DNA of 64,000 nucleotides, taken from Dendrocalamus latiflorus (taxonomy: Eukaryota > Streptophyta > Magnoliopsida > Poales > Poaceae). Shown here piece after piece: positions 1 through 9,776 of the stretch. The notes under the pieces are model-generated. The model saw only the letters and a list, made by a program, of their open reading frames with translations, made no database searches and was not told where the DNA came from. Made by a program: the position numbers and the translations under genes. The DNA is taken from the NCBI GenBank assembly GCA_017311315.1, contig CM029620.1:935787-999786 (forward strand), given 5' to 3'. The first letter of the stretch is position 1. Each line of letters opens with the position of its first letter.

Positions 1-1734
1 CAGCACATGCATTCGAGCACTTCATGAAACTTTATAATGAGTGCACAAAGCTTTTTTACCTGCCCGTTCGATTGTGGTGCACCAACCATCCACAAAATAT
101 TCCTGCCATGGTCAAGAAACGGCTTCACTACCATCTCTGGTGCCACTGTCGCTGCCTCGCAGCAACAGCTGCTATGAGTCGGGAGGATTGTTTGCCAGAC
201 TCGAGGTCGAGCTCACTGGATGAGATGTTCCCCTTATGCTCGTTCGCCTGTTGGAATATTGCGGATGACTTGGTCTTCTCCCGGAGGCGGGGGTGCTTTT
301 GGGAGGCGGAGATGATCCTATGGAAACGCTGGAAATCTGCTTCCGCTCCGTCTAGCCGGTGGTGGTGATGGCGCAGAGTGGCTCATGCATGCAGGTACAA
401 CCAGAGCAGCTGCGCCATCCTGCTCAGGCTACCCTCCATCCAGGTCCTGCGAGCTGCTGTCTACTATGAAGTTGTGCAAGGCATTGTTGCCATGATAATC
501 TTGCTTTGTATCTCCTGTTTGTTGCTTGAGATGTTCTGCAGTATGCGTCACTTCATCTTCCAAACGCCGAACGAATGCTTAATAACATTGCAGAGCGACG
601 AATGATGATAGTTGAAGTACATCTCCTTATGCCCTTGTGGTCGGCTGCCACTTACAAACTCCGCTCTGTAGTAACACTTGTTCCTATATGGCATTGGATA
701 ACCAGTTCTGTTAGGATATACAGACTTTCCAAGGTAGTACTTGCCATCATCCAAATGACATACACACAAATGAGAACAAAAATTAGCATAGAACATTGCT
801 CACAAATAGACAGATGCAACATTTCACTTTTGGGAGGATGCGGGAACACATGTGTGAAACTTACCAAAGTGTCCATGAGAATGCGTGTATCATGTCCGGG
901 CCAACCTGCACGCACATAGGTGAACCTCATGTTGAAATCGCACACTACCAGCACATTTTGACTCATGTAATTGTGCCGATTTATGTGTGTAAGTCAATCT
1001 TCTTGCCGCTCCATCACTGGATTGTATGTCCCACCGATGGCCCCGATGCATCTATTGAATTGTGGATAAAACCTATCTTTCATAAACCTTGGATGCATCA
1101 TACTAAAAGTAGGATGTCTTGGTCTGACGTTGTCCTCTGACATACAGCACATGCATTCGAGCACTTCATGAAATTTTATGATGAGTGCACAAACCTTTTT
1201 TACCTGCCTGTTCGATTTTGGTGCACCAACCATCCACAAAATATTGCTGGCATGGTCAAGAAACGGCTCCACTACCATGTCTAGTACCACTGCCGCCGCC
1301 TCGCAGCAACAGCTGCTATGAGTCGGGAGGATTGTTTGCCAGACTCGAGGTTGAGTTCACCGGAGGAGATGTTCCCCTTCTGCTCGTTCGCCTGTTGGAA
1401 TATTGTGGATGACTTGGTCTTCTCCCGGAGGCGGGGGTGCTTTTGGGAGGTGGAGACGATCCTGTGGAAACGCTGGAGATCTGCTTCCGCTCCGTCTAGT
1501 CGGTGGTGGTGATGGCGCAGAGTGGCTCATGCCTGCAGGTACAACCAGAGCAGCTGCGCCATCCTGCCCAGGCTACCCTCCATCCAGGTCCTGCGAGCTG
1601 CTGTCTACTATGAAGTTGTGCAAGGCATTGTTGCAATGATAATCTTGCTTTGTACCTCCTATTTGTAGCTTGAGATGTTCTATAGTATGTGCCACTTCAT
1701 CTTGCAAACGCCGAACGAATGCTTAATAACATTG
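1..1734 (-). pseudogene. PIF/Harbinger-type transposase, decayed and partly tandemly duplicated
   Basis: The minus strand encodes, in several frames, the order expected of a PIF/Harbinger DDE transposase (DDE_Tnp_4 family). At about 1290-994 there is a helix-turn-helix-like stretch (SNRQVKKVCALIIKFHEVLE) followed by RPRHPTF, RFYPQFNRCIGAIGGT. At 966-850 there is VVCDFNMRFTYVRAGWPG then HDTRIL. At 740-548 there is YPNRTGYPMPYR and HSSLCNVIKHSFGVWKMK, the usual C-terminal block. Parts of the C-terminal block recur at 1734-1680. Enzymes of this family cut and paste DNA through a D-D-E triad. Here the first catalytic block reads GAIGGT where the family has an Asp (GAIDGT), and the block before YPNRTGY has lost its usual Asp. 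Frameshifts and stops separate the pieces. It is a dead copy; no terminal inverted repeats or TSD are visible because the window starts inside it. Confidence 0.82.
1..1734. repeat. Direct repeat: 1-590 and 1145-1734 (1144-bp period)
   Basis: Bases 1-590 match 1145-1734 with scattered substitutions and no net indel. The sequences diverge abruptly after CATTG at 590 and 1734. The repeated part carries the C-terminal tail of the Harbinger-type transposase, a linker, and the N-terminal helix-turn-helix region of the next copy, so the arrangement is head to tail. The left copy starts at the window edge, so more copies may lie to the left. Confidence 0.88.
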
Positions 1735-2297
1735 AAGACGAGGCTACTTGACCGAAACAACTAAGTCCATCCTACAATCGCTACACCACACCTTGTTGTT
1801 ACCAACCGTGCCCAACACGGATGATCTTTCCTGCAAGCAATCGAGAATCAAGCAAGAAAGAAATAAGCATGATCTGAATTTGCGAATGAAATACGAAGTT
1901 TTATTAAACAATGGAGAGGCCTGAAGTCACCGTAGTTGGTCGAATTGATGTAAGTACACAACTGATATTTTCAGAACAAAAATCAATCTAAACAAGCCTA
2001 AACCCTATAAGCGGCGTCCTTGGCAGTTTTTATGGTGCTAGGGATGTGGGGGGGGGGGGGTGCACGTCCGTGAGAGCAGGGGAACATCTCACTGCAACTC
2101 TCCAGTTGGGTTCAAACTTATACAAGTTCTAGGGCCCAGATTCGAAACTGATTAGAATTTATTTTATAGATTACATTGTGCTCAAGTAGAGTTTTGAGGT
2201 GGGACTAGAACCATTGGAAAGAGGACGTCAAATACTTTTGAACAAATCCAAGATCACCTCATTGGACTCTATATGCATCTTCTATACTCATTTGAAG
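1735..2297 (-). mobile_element. 3' untranslated/LTR portion of a minus-strand Ty3/gypsy relic
   Basis: This follows the end of the polyprotein C-terminus on the minus strand and has no reading frame. Its sequence runs directly into the Harbinger repeat at 1734/1735. It contains a run of G at 2046-2060. From resemblance to grass chromovirus 3' regions it is probably UTR plus part of the 3' LTR, but no LTR boundary or second LTR is present to prove it. Confidence 0.5.
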
Positions 2298-3593
2298 TCA
2301 GCACTGTCTCCAAAAGGTCGAATTGGATTCTAGAACATGTGCAACTTTCATTCTTGGTCGTTCCGGCCACAGAGTGACGTGGTGACCTCCAATGTTCATC
2401 CCAAGCACATCCGTTACACCATGTGCCTCTCCTTGGTCCTTGCCTATATTTCTAAGCACAATCACATCACAAGCATTAGGAAGCAACTCATTTTCAGAAG
2501 CTGAATTATACATCCCTAGGAACGAGCTCACCTGATAATTCAACTTGCGTGTGCATGCCCTCGTCATAGTTCCTTGCCTATCATCTTGTAGATGAGTGTT
2601 GTGTGTATCCAAGGAAATGATGTCTTTATCATCCTCCTCTTGAATTGGAGTCATTCTTGACTCAAGCTCATCTTCTTCTCCGAGGTATGGTTTCAAATCT
2701 ACAATGTTAAATGTGATATTAACCCCAACTTTGTAGGCAATTCAAGCTTGTATGCATTATTATTAATCTTTTTAATAATCTTAAAAGGACAATTAGTCTA
2801 TCTTTTCTCAAATGCAACCAAATAAGATCACCAGATTTAAAAATTATTTTCTTTCTACCTTTATTACCAGTAACCCTATATTTTTCATTCATGTGCTCTA
2901 TATTTTCTTTAATGGTTTCATGCAACTTAAGGACAAATTCAGCACATTTCTCAGCATCTAAATTTACCCTTTATGAAGATGATAGAGGTAACAAATCAAT
3001 TGGAGCGCGATGGTTATAGCCATATACTACCTGAAAAGGGCTCATCTTTATGGTTGAATGTAGCGAGCGATTATAGGCAAACTCTACGTGAGGTAGACAT
3101 TCTTCTCATATCTTCAAGTTCTTCAAAATGGCCCTCGATATTGTTGACAAGATATAGTTGACGACCTCAGTTTGTCCATCAGTTTGGGGATGACAAGTAG
3201 TTGAAAACAGCTACTTCATTCCAAGTTTTTCCCAAAGTGTCCTCTAAAAGTGATATGTGGAGTAATAACATAGCCAAGAAAACAAGTTCGATCGGTGCAA
3301 ATGGTGCACTTTTCGAGGTTACCAAACAAACATACATCTCTCAAAGCAATAAAAACAGTACGTAAGTATTCAAGACATTCATCAAGTGACTTGCTATAAA
3401 TTATTATATCATCAAAGTAAACTATTACAAATTTACCAATGAAAGCACGTAAAACTCCGTTCATTAATCTCATGAAAGTGCTAGGTGCATTAGTTAAACT
3501 AAAAGGCATCACTAGCCACTCATATAAACCGAACTTAGTTTTAAATGCAGTCTTCCATTCATCTCTAAGTTTCATTCTAATTTTGTGGTATCT
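2298..3593 (-). pseudogene. Ty3/gypsy chromovirus-like (Tekay/Del type) pol relic: RT fused to integrase C-terminus
   Basis: Read on the minus strand from 3593. A reverse transcriptase fragment has RMKLRDEWKTAFKTKFG, YEWLVMPFSLTNAPSTF and the catalytic YFDDIIIYSK, ending at FLGYVIT (about 3260). It then jumps into the late integrase core (LFSTTCHPQTDGQTEVVN at about 3230-3165, with frame changes), then FAYNRSLHSTIKMSPFQVVYGY (about 3090-3020), HETIKENIEHMNEKY and KSGDLIWLHLRKDR (2925-2790), and the tail MKPYLGEEDELESR at 2696, which ends at 2298. RNase H and the N-terminal half of integrase are missing, so the junction near 3250 is an internal deletion. Several frameshifts and stops confirm decay. 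The 5' part (gag, protease, RT start) is cut off at 3594, where LTR-like sequence begins. Confidence 0.85.
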
Positions 3594-4080
3594 TGTCGTA
3601 CCCGGATTTTTCAATCTAGAATCCCCTGTGAAATGCTGCACTATTCCCTAGATCAGTAGATAGTGCTCACAGGTACATTGCTACATCATTTCATACATTG
3701 CATAAAACATAATAAACCATAATATTACATAACCAAGTTTGAAATACACCGCGTTGGGTGACAGTTTACATAAGGGACCTAACCGGCCAAATGTCTACAT
3801 TACAAAGATAACAGCTGAAGCAAAAGCAAAATTAAGACCTTAATCCATAGGCAAGCGACTGAGGGGTAAATGTGTGCAACATATATTATCTAATCATAGG
3901 TAATATATGTGCACACAATTTCCATCAAGCCTACTTGTCTAGGACCCAAAAACGTAGAAGCTCTCCATTGCTTGCCTCGTCAGTGACAAGCTCAACAGTG
4001 CTCTCCTTGGTGAGAAGGCACTGTAGCGTGGCAATTAAGCCTCTGACAAGTTGTCCCGGATGTTAGTTTAAACTAATTTG
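3594..4080 (-). mobile_element. LTR 3'-end fragment (gypsy, minus orientation)
   Basis: Read on the minus strand, this ends in ATCCGGGTACGACA. It matches the 3' part of the LTRs at 54084-57358 and 60592-63829 in order: the purine-rich GAAGCAAAAGC block, the ATTGACTGGGG-like block and the final TCCGGG...GACA. It starts with TG at 3594 directly next to the truncated RT, so it looks like the end of an LTR inserted into that pol. The other boundary is not sharp; 4080 is approximate. Confidence 0.6.
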
Positions 4081-6087
4081 TCATAGTCTTACGGGACCTA
4101 AGTCATTAAAATTTTAATTATGCACAATTTAAATCACTGAGTCACTGACAAGTGGATCTGTATTCATTCCAGGGTCTACCTATTGGTCACTCACCTCCTT
4201 TCATTAAGGAAATTAATTCAAATGAAAATTAAAAACCCATGGGCCCCACCTATCAATCTCTCATATAATATCCTTTAGAAAAATAAATCTAAATCAAATT
4301 AAAAGCATGTGAGCCCCATGTGTTAGTAAGATGGACTCTCTCCTCTATTTATTTTTGGGATTTTTCCTGAATTTAAACTATGGAAAACCTATTCTCACTC
4401 AATTTAAATCCAATATGATTGAAATTTGTTTCTAGATTCAATACTTTGATCATTTTTCACCTATATTTTTCAATGCAGTTTATGTTAATTTAAATTATGA
4501 AATTGGATACTTTAGTTTATTATGCAAACTATATTCATGGTAAGCTCATGGTTAGGTCCCAAATTACAATTGTAATATTGCACCCACACCTTGGCCTTGG
4601 ACATACGATCTTATGACCCTAAAAATAATGATAAACATATTAGTGATAAGTTCGTATCTAAGTGCCATGCTTAGTTTTACTTAGATATCTTAGGGGCATT
4701 AAATTGCCCTAGCATCACTTTCAACACGAAATCTTGTATTTGTCCAACCATTGGATAGAAAATGGTTGGATTTTTAATTGAAAGGATATTTTGGACTACA
4801 AAACTCTAAAACTTGCTGAACTATCTGGGTGGGTGGTAAGTGGGGCTGGTGCGAATGGAGCACGAGAGTGTGGTTTGTGGTAAGAACCACCCAGATGATT
4901 CTAAGGACTTAATATGGTAACCTCTTTCCAATGAAAAATAGTGCAACAACAAGTGTATAATAGGTACGACCTGACTAATTAGTTTGCGTTGACCTAACAA
5001 GGGTTGCCCCATTTGGTGGAATACGGGTCGTGTCGTTGGATAGAAATCATCGTGTGGCATAAGAGAGGACCTCTGGCGAGGGTAGATAAAACCCCACAAT
5101 AGGTGGAAACCTTAGTGGGTGTAGCCTCACTAGAGAGATGCATTGTAAAGGCATTGTGATGACCTTCTTGATCTGCATATCTAAGGAGACATGTGGAATA
5201 TATCAAGTCAGTATTTCTTGTGGATAAAGTGTGCGATTTCTACAAAGTAAAAACTGTTCAAACAACCATGCCCACGGTCATAGCACGGGCATGGTAATAT
5301 ACTCGAGTTAGTGTCTATTTACAAAAATGAACTTTATGGGTGGGATAAGAAAGCACGAAAGTTGGATAGAAACATGAGTTGATTTTCCCTGGGTGGACAG
5401 AACTCAGTGATTACAATGAGTGGATAAAAATCTAGTAACAAAATAGCATATGGTGGATGGAACCTGCACCTCAATTATTATTTTGACAAATTTTAGAAAC
5501 CTAGTTTTGGTTCAAAATGTTAAGTCTTAGGATTTTTACTTATTGTAATTCAATTATGGCATTTCGTAAACAAACGAACCCAAGTCATCCTTTATTAAGC
5601 TATGCATCTACATTATTGCATTGAGTGTTGGCTTATGTAGTACGGTGGTTTATGTTCGCCCTCGTTGACTACAATAACTTAGAACCGGTGGAGCAAGACC
5701 AAACGGAGATGAGGACAGTGAAGACTAGGACGTTTCTCTAGTAGTATAGTTCTTACCGCAGCTAGGGTGACTTTGATAGTGACTATATGTACATCTATTA
5801 CCCAAACCCTTTGAGAATAGTAAGGCATTTTTTACCCCCAGTTGCTTGCCTGTGGCGAGGTGGTCTCAGCCCTTTTTGCTATTTTTCTTCCGTTTCTGCT
5901 TCTATAATTTAAATATTTGGTCCGATTGGTCCGCTATGTAAAACTCTACCCGCTATGGGTTATTTAAATTTGGTTATATATTAATAATGTTCGTTTATGT
6001 GATGTATGAGTTTGATTTAACAATATATCAGTAAGCATTATTTACTGATCCAAAAAATAATACGGTGGAAATCCCGAGAATCTAACA
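4081..6087 (+). mobile_element. Diverged gypsy LTR fragment (plus orientation)
   Basis: Landmarks shared with the intact LTRs at 54084-57358 occur in the same order on the plus strand: a GAAACCTTAGTGGG block at 5105, CTTGTGGATAAAGT at 5218, CATGCCCACGGTCAT at 5269 with GCACGGGCATGG after it, an acidic-peptide-like stretch at 5688-5745, TTGCTTGCCTGTGG at 5842, and a final AATCCCGAGAATCTAACA at about 6070-6087. No coding region is present. It is an old solo or truncated LTR; the left boundary is approximate. Confidence 0.6.
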
Positions 6088-6168
6088 ATTGGCCATGGAC
6101 TACGCTGCTTCTCAAGCTAGCTACGTTGCTTGACACGGTCTTATTTTGTGCTGTGCCTGTGCTGGCTG

Positions 6169-6490
6169 CTTTGGGAACGCAGGAATCCGAAAGTAGAGAA
6201 ACAAATTAAGCTAGCCGGCCGGCAAGGCGGCAAAAAAGACAGTTTTTCCTTGCTAGTCTGTCCTGATTTTTTCTCGTTTCTCATCAAGTCCGTGTATCGC
6301 ATCGTATCGATCGCTGTATGAATGGATATATATTCTGTGCATATATTATATACTCATTCAACCATTGGAAATCAAATAAATACTATTTGACGCATAGATG
6401 AAACGAATCAATCAATCAATCATGTTTAGAGCTAGCACGCAGGAGAGCTCCTATGCATGTATCCCATCGTACCGTTAATTCAATTTACAA
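6169..6490. repeat. Old diverged copy of the EXO70 3'-flanking DNA
   Basis: This aligns with 16851-17160 (and 33088-33327 plus 45362-45430) over about 310 bp. Shared blocks are TTTGGGAACGCAGGAATCC, AATTAAGCTAGCCGGCCGGC, TTCTGTGCATATAT, CCATTGGAAATCAAATAAA and AGCTAGCACGCAGGAGAGCT. Many substitutions and short indels separate it from the two young copies, so it is a much older duplicate. In the young copies this DNA lies downstream of the EXO70 gene. Confidence 0.8.
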
Positions 6491-6497
6491 GTAGGCC

Positions 6498-6607
6498 ATG
6501 AATCTAATTTTATCAGGCATGCAGGGCTGGATGATGAAATCATGCTTATTTATTTATGGAATATCCTGGATGAATCTAATTTTATCAGGCATGCAGGGCT
6601 GGATGAA
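6498..6607. repeat. Short tandem duplication (72-bp period)
   Basis: A stretch of about 37 bases starting ATGAATCTAATTTTATCAGG occurs at 6498 and again at 6570. It also gives rise to a short repetitive reading frame that I do not believe is coding. Confidence 0.8.
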
Positions 6608-6633
6608 TCTAATTTACAAGTATTTATTTATTT

Positions 6634-7204
6634 ATGGTTACTGGATAGCTGTAAAAAATATCCTGAAATACTTGAGAAGAACGATAGATGCATTTCTTAT
6701 TTATGGAGGTGAGGAAGAGCTGGTCGTAAATGGTGAAACTAATGCTAGCTTTCAAACCGATAAAAATGATTTTTGATCATAGTCTAGGTTTGTGTTTTTG
6801 TCTTAATGGAGCAAAAGTGAGCTAAAAAATTCTAAATAAGAGACGGTTGCTGATTCTACAATGAAAGCTGAGTATATTACGGCTTTTGAAGCTGCAAATG
6901 AGGTTGTTTGGATAAGAAAGTTCATATCTAAATTGGTTGTGGTCTCTAATACTTCTAGTTCAATGGATCTCTACTGTGAGAATAATGGAACCGTTGCACA
7001 AGACAAGAAGCTTAAATCGCAACAAAAGTCCAATCATATACTTTGGCATGTTAACCTCATTCATGAGATTATTGATAAAGGTGATGTAAAGATATGCAAA
7101 GTGCACATAGAATTAAATATTGCTGGTCGGTTAACTAAGCCACTCCCGCAGCCAAAGTATGAGGTGCACACAAGAGCCATAGATATATGTTATTTACATT
7201 ATTG
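6634..7204 (+). pseudogene. Ty1/copia RT-RNase H C-terminal remnant
   Basis: The plus strand encodes WIAVKNILKYLRRT at about 6634, a DASFQTDKDD-like segment (ETNASFQTDKNDF), then after stops and a frame change STMKAEYITAFEAANEVVWIRKFI (6855-6930), SSMDLYCENNGTVAQ, NHILWHVNLIHEIIDKGD, HIELNIAGRLTKPLPQ and a stop at 7203. This is the end of a copia RNase H domain (the AEYI motif and the LTKPLP tail are typical). It is truncated at the 5' side, where the EXO70-flank copy and short repeats lie, and broken by stops at 6774 and near 6820-6840. The 3' LTR follows 22 bp downstream. Confidence 0.85.
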
Positions 7205-7225
7205 ACTCTAGTGCAAGTGAAAAAT

Positions 7226-8925
7226 TGTTAGTGATATGCCCTAGAGGCAATCATGAAGATAATTGTATCACTTTTATGTTTAAGATTTTTTTGAATAATA
7301 TGTTATTTTGTCCGCTGAATAAATATCTTTTGTATTGATCAATAACTATGTGACTAGTTCATGGAACTATTTATTCATGTTTTGATGTCATTCTAAATTA
7401 TCCCTGATCTTATATCATTATGTGAGACAATTATAATTTATAGATCAGGACATATATTTATTGATGATCATATTTTAAGGATCATGGATAAGGGGATATC
7501 AAATCAATAATATGGACACATGTTAGAGAATATGGTGTTGGATTGACCCACCTTGAGACAACGTGCGAGATTGTTATGTTTTTATGTGTCATCAGTTGAT
7601 CTCAAGCAATGATGATGTATAATCCTTGTACCTGAAATCAGCATAGTTTGTAGTGTAATGGTGCACTTAGGGGTTGCTAAATGCTATTTTATAAATGAGT
7701 AATTATAAAGGTACCTTTAGGCTATGCTATAAAATATGCGATGAAATGTGATTGGTCAGATATGGGATTTGCTCCTCCTACATAATAGGAAAGATATCTC
7801 TAAGCCTCTCAATGTGGTCGGATAAAGGAAGTGCATGGCCATACCACGAGTGGTCAAAGAGTCAACCACATAAAGTTGTTCATCATTAGACTGGGAAAAG
7901 ATTGAACAGTCTATGAATGACACATTTCTCACCTAGAGTTTAATAAGTTATCATAAGGTAAAAGAAGAATATGCAAACATGTCATTTAGTCTGACCAGAT
8001 ATGAACTGGTCGTATAGTATACTGACTGGTCATGAGCTGGTCGGACATATCATTAACTAGTCTGCAAACTGGTTGTATAGAGATATGGACTTGTCGTAAC
8101 TAGATACGAACTGGTCATAAGGAGTTATGAATTGATTATAAATAACTAAGACCTAGTTATAGATCATATTGCATCAGGTTCATCCAATTTGATATTTTTT
8201 TGTATATTTAGAGGTCGATATGTTTTGCTAGGGACCGCTATCAACCAATAATTGGAAAGGTGTTTTCGAGTTACAACCAAGTATACATGAGCCTATAGAG
8301 TTGCACACTTAACGGATTGGAACAATAAGTCTCCGAGTGGGATACAATGTCTATTCATATTGGATAAGGATCTTGTCGGAGACTCTCTAAGTGGGATACG
8401 GTCTCTACTCATATTGGATAAGGATCTAGTCAGAGGCTCTCCGAGTGGGATACGATCGCTACTTGTAATGGATACGGATCCGATCAGAGGCTCTATGTAA
8501 AGGGGTGCATAGGATTACGCAAAAGAGAGAGACATCGCACCACCAACCAGAAATCCTAGTCACTTCCTTTCGAAGGCCCTGATGTGCATGCTAGTGCTAG
8601 CACACTGGCTCGCAGCGTTCCATCTCTAGACGTGTGGATTTTGGTAGAGATGCTGCTAGGACTACGGTGCTGATTGGAACAATCTGAAGATAAGACAATT
8701 GGCTCGTAGGGATGGATCACTACCTCTAGAGGACAGCTGGCTTCTGAGGATAGCTTCCCAGAGACGTTAGATGATCAACTACTTCCACTACATCGACGTG
8801 CGCTATGTTGAACGGGGCTACTTCAACTCTTCTTTGGCTATATTGCTATTTAGTGTTAACTATCCACGATATCTTACTTGTATGGTTTTCTGATTTATAT
8901 GATAAAAATTTTAATTTGCGCTAGT
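7226..8925 (+). mobile_element. Ty1/copia 3' LTR, split by the CACTA insertion (rest at 15965-15987)
   Basis: The LTR starts with TGTTAGTGATATGCCC just after the copia RNase H remnant; the ATGCCCTAGAGGCAAT block is typical of one grass copia group (Angela/BARE-like). It contains tandem-like phrases built on 'ACTGGTC' (7985-8150) and 'CTCCGAGTGGGATAC' (8330-8450). At 8925 it is interrupted by the CACTA transposon. After that element the sequence resumes with GTAGCATATCCGTAG and ends CCCAACA at 15987. No 5' partner LTR is in the window. Confidence 0.65.
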
Positions 8926-9369
8926 CACTACTAGACAAACCCTCGTTCAACAACGGATACCTAGCAACACATGATGTAGGCGTTGCAAGCAACAGAGCAG
9001 CAACATATGCCAAGCGTTGGAATGCACATCATCCGTGTCTTCAGCATTGTTTTCGTGCGCCACTGCACCAGGATGTCTTCTACCTTAACTTTTTCTTTTC
9101 TTTTCTTCTCCACCAGCCGTGTCTACTTAGCTTTTTTTTGTCCCCTGCTCTAGGGCCCAGGCTCCATATCTGCAGCCACCAATTGCTAAATACGGGCAAC
9201 AAAAAAGAAAGTTCCCTAAGGCTCGAAAACAGGACCTCTTGCAAACCCCCTTCCCACACTAACCAACAGAGATGCGATGTTTGTTGTGTTATTTTGCCTC
9301 ACTAATTTAATTATTGTTATTTTGTGCCCCCGGCCCGCTGTCTCGAGAGGCGAGGCAAGTCGTCACCCG

Positions 9370-9776
9370 CAGCCCGCTCAGCATTCCCTTCCATTCTCTC
9401 GACTAGTGTTCTCCGCTTCTTGACGATGCCTAACATCGCTCGAGTCGGGAAACCCTAGCGATTAGTGAAGGATTGAGGCGACGCGGCGTTGCACCGGTTG
9501 CGCTGTCGCGGTCGCTGGTCGCCCAAGACGCAGGACTGCGGGAGGGGAGGAGCTCGTCCGCAAGACCGCGACCGCCGCGACGCCCCCAAGCAGCCGGGCC
9601 CCAGCCCCGCACGGCGAGCAGGTCGTCCCGGTCCTCCTGGAGTCCGCCGCCACCCGCCGCCTTTGTTGCCCCGGCGTTGCGGTCTCCGACGAGTGAGGAG
9701 CTTCACCGAATCACCATCCGCTCTGCCTCCTGTCGGCCATCGGCCCGTCCGCACGACCGCATTGTCGCCCTCCAAG
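9370..9776 (+). other. GC-rich probable 5' leader exon of the CACTA gene
   Basis: This is an abrupt GC-rich block in an AT-rich element. It ends in a consensus donor (CCAAG|GTAATG at 9776/9777), which suggests a 5' non-coding exon upstream of the gene starting at 12026. Overlapping short reading frames on both strands here look like composition artefacts. This part is not included in the second copy of the duplication. Inference only; no transcript evidence. Confidence 0.4.

Noticed and set aside
6498..6776. 92-codon frame with repeated MNLILSGMQGWM
   Set aside because: Produced by a 72-bp tandem duplication running into the copia RNase H remnant; not an independent gene.
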